From JAJTHJ01 sp046316025 (GTDB lineage Bacteria > Pseudomonadota > Gammaproteobacteria > Burkholderiales > Burkholderiaceae_F): a stretch of 25,055 nt of DNA. The notes under the pieces were generated by a model. That model was not told where the DNA came from, searched no databases, and saw only the letters and a list, made by a program, of their open reading frames with translations. The position numbers were made by a program, and so were the translations under genes. Where the stretch lies: the NCBI GenBank assembly GCA_046316025.1, contig JBKCXU010000002.1, forward strand, positions 1 through 25,055, in the 5' to 3' direction. Positions 23,945-25,055 of the stretch are shown here, one piece after another; positions within the stretch are counted from its first letter, which is position 1; each line of letters starts with the position of its first letter.

Positions 23945-24016
23945 GGACGACGGATGCGGCGACCTTGCTTCCTCCCGTCGCGCCGTGGCCAGACTCTCTC
24001 GCGCGGCGCTGCCGCA

Positions 24017-24062
24017 AAGCCCCTCTCCCCCCGGGAGAGGGGTTGGGGTGAGGGAAGACCGC
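24017..24062. repeat. 46-bp half copy of the family-A' repeat
   Basis: The sequence is identical over 46 bases to 17751-17796: a CCCCTCTCCCCCCGGGAGAGGGG hairpin followed by TTGGGGTGAGGGAAGACCGC. The left half of the long palindrome is missing. It lies between the DppF-type gene and the GntR gene. Confidence 0.92.
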
Positions 24063-24132
24063 AACCTGCAAAGCAACCCTCGCCCTTCAAGGCACTGCAG
24101 TAGCGTCCTTCAAACCAACCGACCTTCACGAC

Positions 24133-24864
24133 ATGGGCAAACTCGTAGCCCTCCGCCCCACCACCCTCGCGCCCACGCCCAACCTCGCCGCGCAGGTCTA
24201 CGAACGCATCAAGGCCGAGATCTTCGACTTCCGCCTCCTGCCCGGCGAGCGCTTCAGCGAAAACGAAATCGCCGCCCGCATGCGGGTCTCGCGCACGCCG
24301 GTGCGCGAGGCGCTGTACCGGCTGGAGCGCGACGGCTATCTGGAAGTGCTGTTCCGCAGCGGCTGGCGTGTGCGGCCGCTGGACTTCGCGCAACTGGACG
24401 AGCTCTACGACCTGCGCATCGTGCTCGAACTCGCCGCCGTGCGCCGCCTGTGCGAGCAGGCCGAGCCGCCGCCGCTGGCGGAGTTAAAGCGCATCTGGCT
24501 CGTCCCCGCCGCCGAGCGCGAGACCGACGGCCTCACCGTCGCCCGCTGGGACGAGGAGTTTCATCAAGGCCTAGTCGCCGCCACCGGCAACCGCGAGATG
24601 GCGCGCATGCATCTGGAGGTGACCGAAAAAATCCGCATCGTGCGGCGCCTGGACTTCACCCAACGCCCGCGCATCGAAGCGACCTATGCCGAGCACGCCC
24701 GCATCCTGCGCGCGGTGCTCCAGCGCAAGAGCGATCAGGCGCAGTTGCTGCTGCGTGCTCACATCGAAGCCAGCAAAGCCGAAGTCCGCAAGATCACCGT
24801 GCATATGCTGTACGAGGCGAGGCGAGGGCAGGGGGAGGTCGGGGAGCGGCGGTCGCGGATTTGA
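24133..24864 (+). CDS. GntR-family regulator with FCD domain, probable regulator of the ureide operon
   Basis: The 243-residue protein has an N-terminal winged helix (AAQVYERIKAEIFDFRLLPGERFSENEIAARMRVSRTPVREALYRLERDGYLE, residues about 19-71) and an all-helical FCD ligand domain. The metal-binding set typical of FCD proteins is present: D140 and H144 (DEEFH), H188 (YAEHARIL) and H210 (LRAHIEASK). FCD regulators usually repress transport and catabolic operons and release DNA on binding a carboxylate or related ligand. It is the last gene of the ureide cluster, 188 bp after the second ATPase. The palindrome at 14053-14076 is the obvious candidate target. The Arg/Gly-rich last 15 residues look like run-on sequence. 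Confidence 0.9.
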   Translation: MGKLVALRPTTLAPTPNLAAQVYERIKAEIFDFRLLPGERFSENEIAARMRVSRTPVREALYRLERDGYLEVLFRSGWRVRPLDFAQLDELYDLRIVLELAAVRRLCEQAEPPPLAELKRIWLVPAAERETDGLTVARWDEEFHQGLVAATGNREMARMHLEVTEKIRIVRRLDFTQRPRIEATYAEHARILRAVLQRKSDQAQLLLRAHIEASKAEVRKITVHMLYEARRGQGEVGERRSRI

Positions 24865-25002
24865 TCGACGATGAGCAGCGACGCAGTTCGAGCGGGAATC
24901 ATGGGTAATTCGACCCTGAGAATCATCTAGCCGGCTCTCCGACCGGGCGTATGTTCGTTGTGTGCGAAGTGCAACGGGCAGAGGCCCCGAAGGAGAGCGG
25001 CG

Positions 25003-25055
25003 ATGACAGTGTATGGCGCGATCGATCTGCATGCGAACAATGGCGTGGCGGTGGT
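25003..25055 (+). CDS. IS110-family transposase, N-terminus (cut by window end)
   Basis: The first 17 codons read MTVYGAIDLHANNGVAV. The IDLHANN stretch carries the first acidic residue of the DEDD (RuvC-like) catalytic domain of IS110-family transposases, and such proteins commonly start 'M..YxAIDLHSNN'. A strong ribosome site, AAGGAG at 24990-24995, lies 7 bases upstream. The rest of the element is outside the window. The left IS end must lie between the GntR stop (24864) and 25003, but no border can be placed because these elements lack obvious terminal repeats. Confidence 0.72.
   Translation, partial: MTVYGAIDLHANNGVAV

Overview
This is a very GC-rich window with dense, tightly packed genes. 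The organism is most likely a betaproteobacterium (Burkholderiales or Rhodocyclales-like). That guess rests on codon use, on the AtzE/AtzF/HpxZ-type cluster, on the SenA-like enzyme, and on abundant REP-type hairpins of the 'TTCCCGCG...CGCGGGAA' kind. It is inference; no rRNA or tRNA gene is present to confirm it. No CRISPR array or prophage was seen.

Layout. (1) 1-4264: the 3' end of a LacI-type regulator and cutA on the + strand, a PLP-dependent class III aminotransferase-fold enzyme resembling PbfA (2-aminoethylphosphonate metabolism) on the - strand, and a divergent PhoX-type secreted phosphatase preceded by a possible Pho box. (2) 4338-8907, all - strand: a GNAT acetyltransferase and a phnD-phnC-phnE-phnE oxyanion/phosphonate-type ABC importer. 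Its binding protein looks closest to the branch named 'putative selenate' transporters. (3) 9040-11174, divergent + strand: egtD, translationally coupled to an EgtB-superfamily enzyme whose layout resembles selenoneine synthase SenA. (4) 11340-13858: an orphan ribbon-helix-helix protein, an AAC(2')-like acetyltransferase, a reverse-strand ATP-grasp protein of unknown function, and a remnant of a LysE/RhtB exporter. (5) 14053-24864: a ureide/carboxyurea operon. It starts with a near-perfect palindromic operator and runs atzF, a peptide-type (family 5) binding protein, an atzG-like small subunit, atzE, a DUF3225 (AtzH/HpxZ) gene, two permeases, two ATPases and an FCD-type GntR regulator. (6) 25003 to the end: the first codons of an IS110-family transposase.

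How the genes may work together. The second half reads as one import-and-degrade system. The ABC transporter would bring in a ureido compound. AtzG/AtzE would hydrolyse an N-carboxylated or ureido intermediate with help from the DUF3225 protein. AtzF would then turn allophanate into ammonia and CO2. The GntR protein probably senses an intermediate and binds the palindrome in front of atzF. No ring-opening enzyme (AtzD, allantoinase) is visible, so the imported substrate is open. The centre of the window suggests a link between an oxyanion importer and ergothioneine/selenoneine synthesis.

Two families of inverted repeats occupy most of the non-overlapping junctions inside the operons. Two copies of one family are 136-bp MITE-like units with matching ends that reach the start codon of the next gene.
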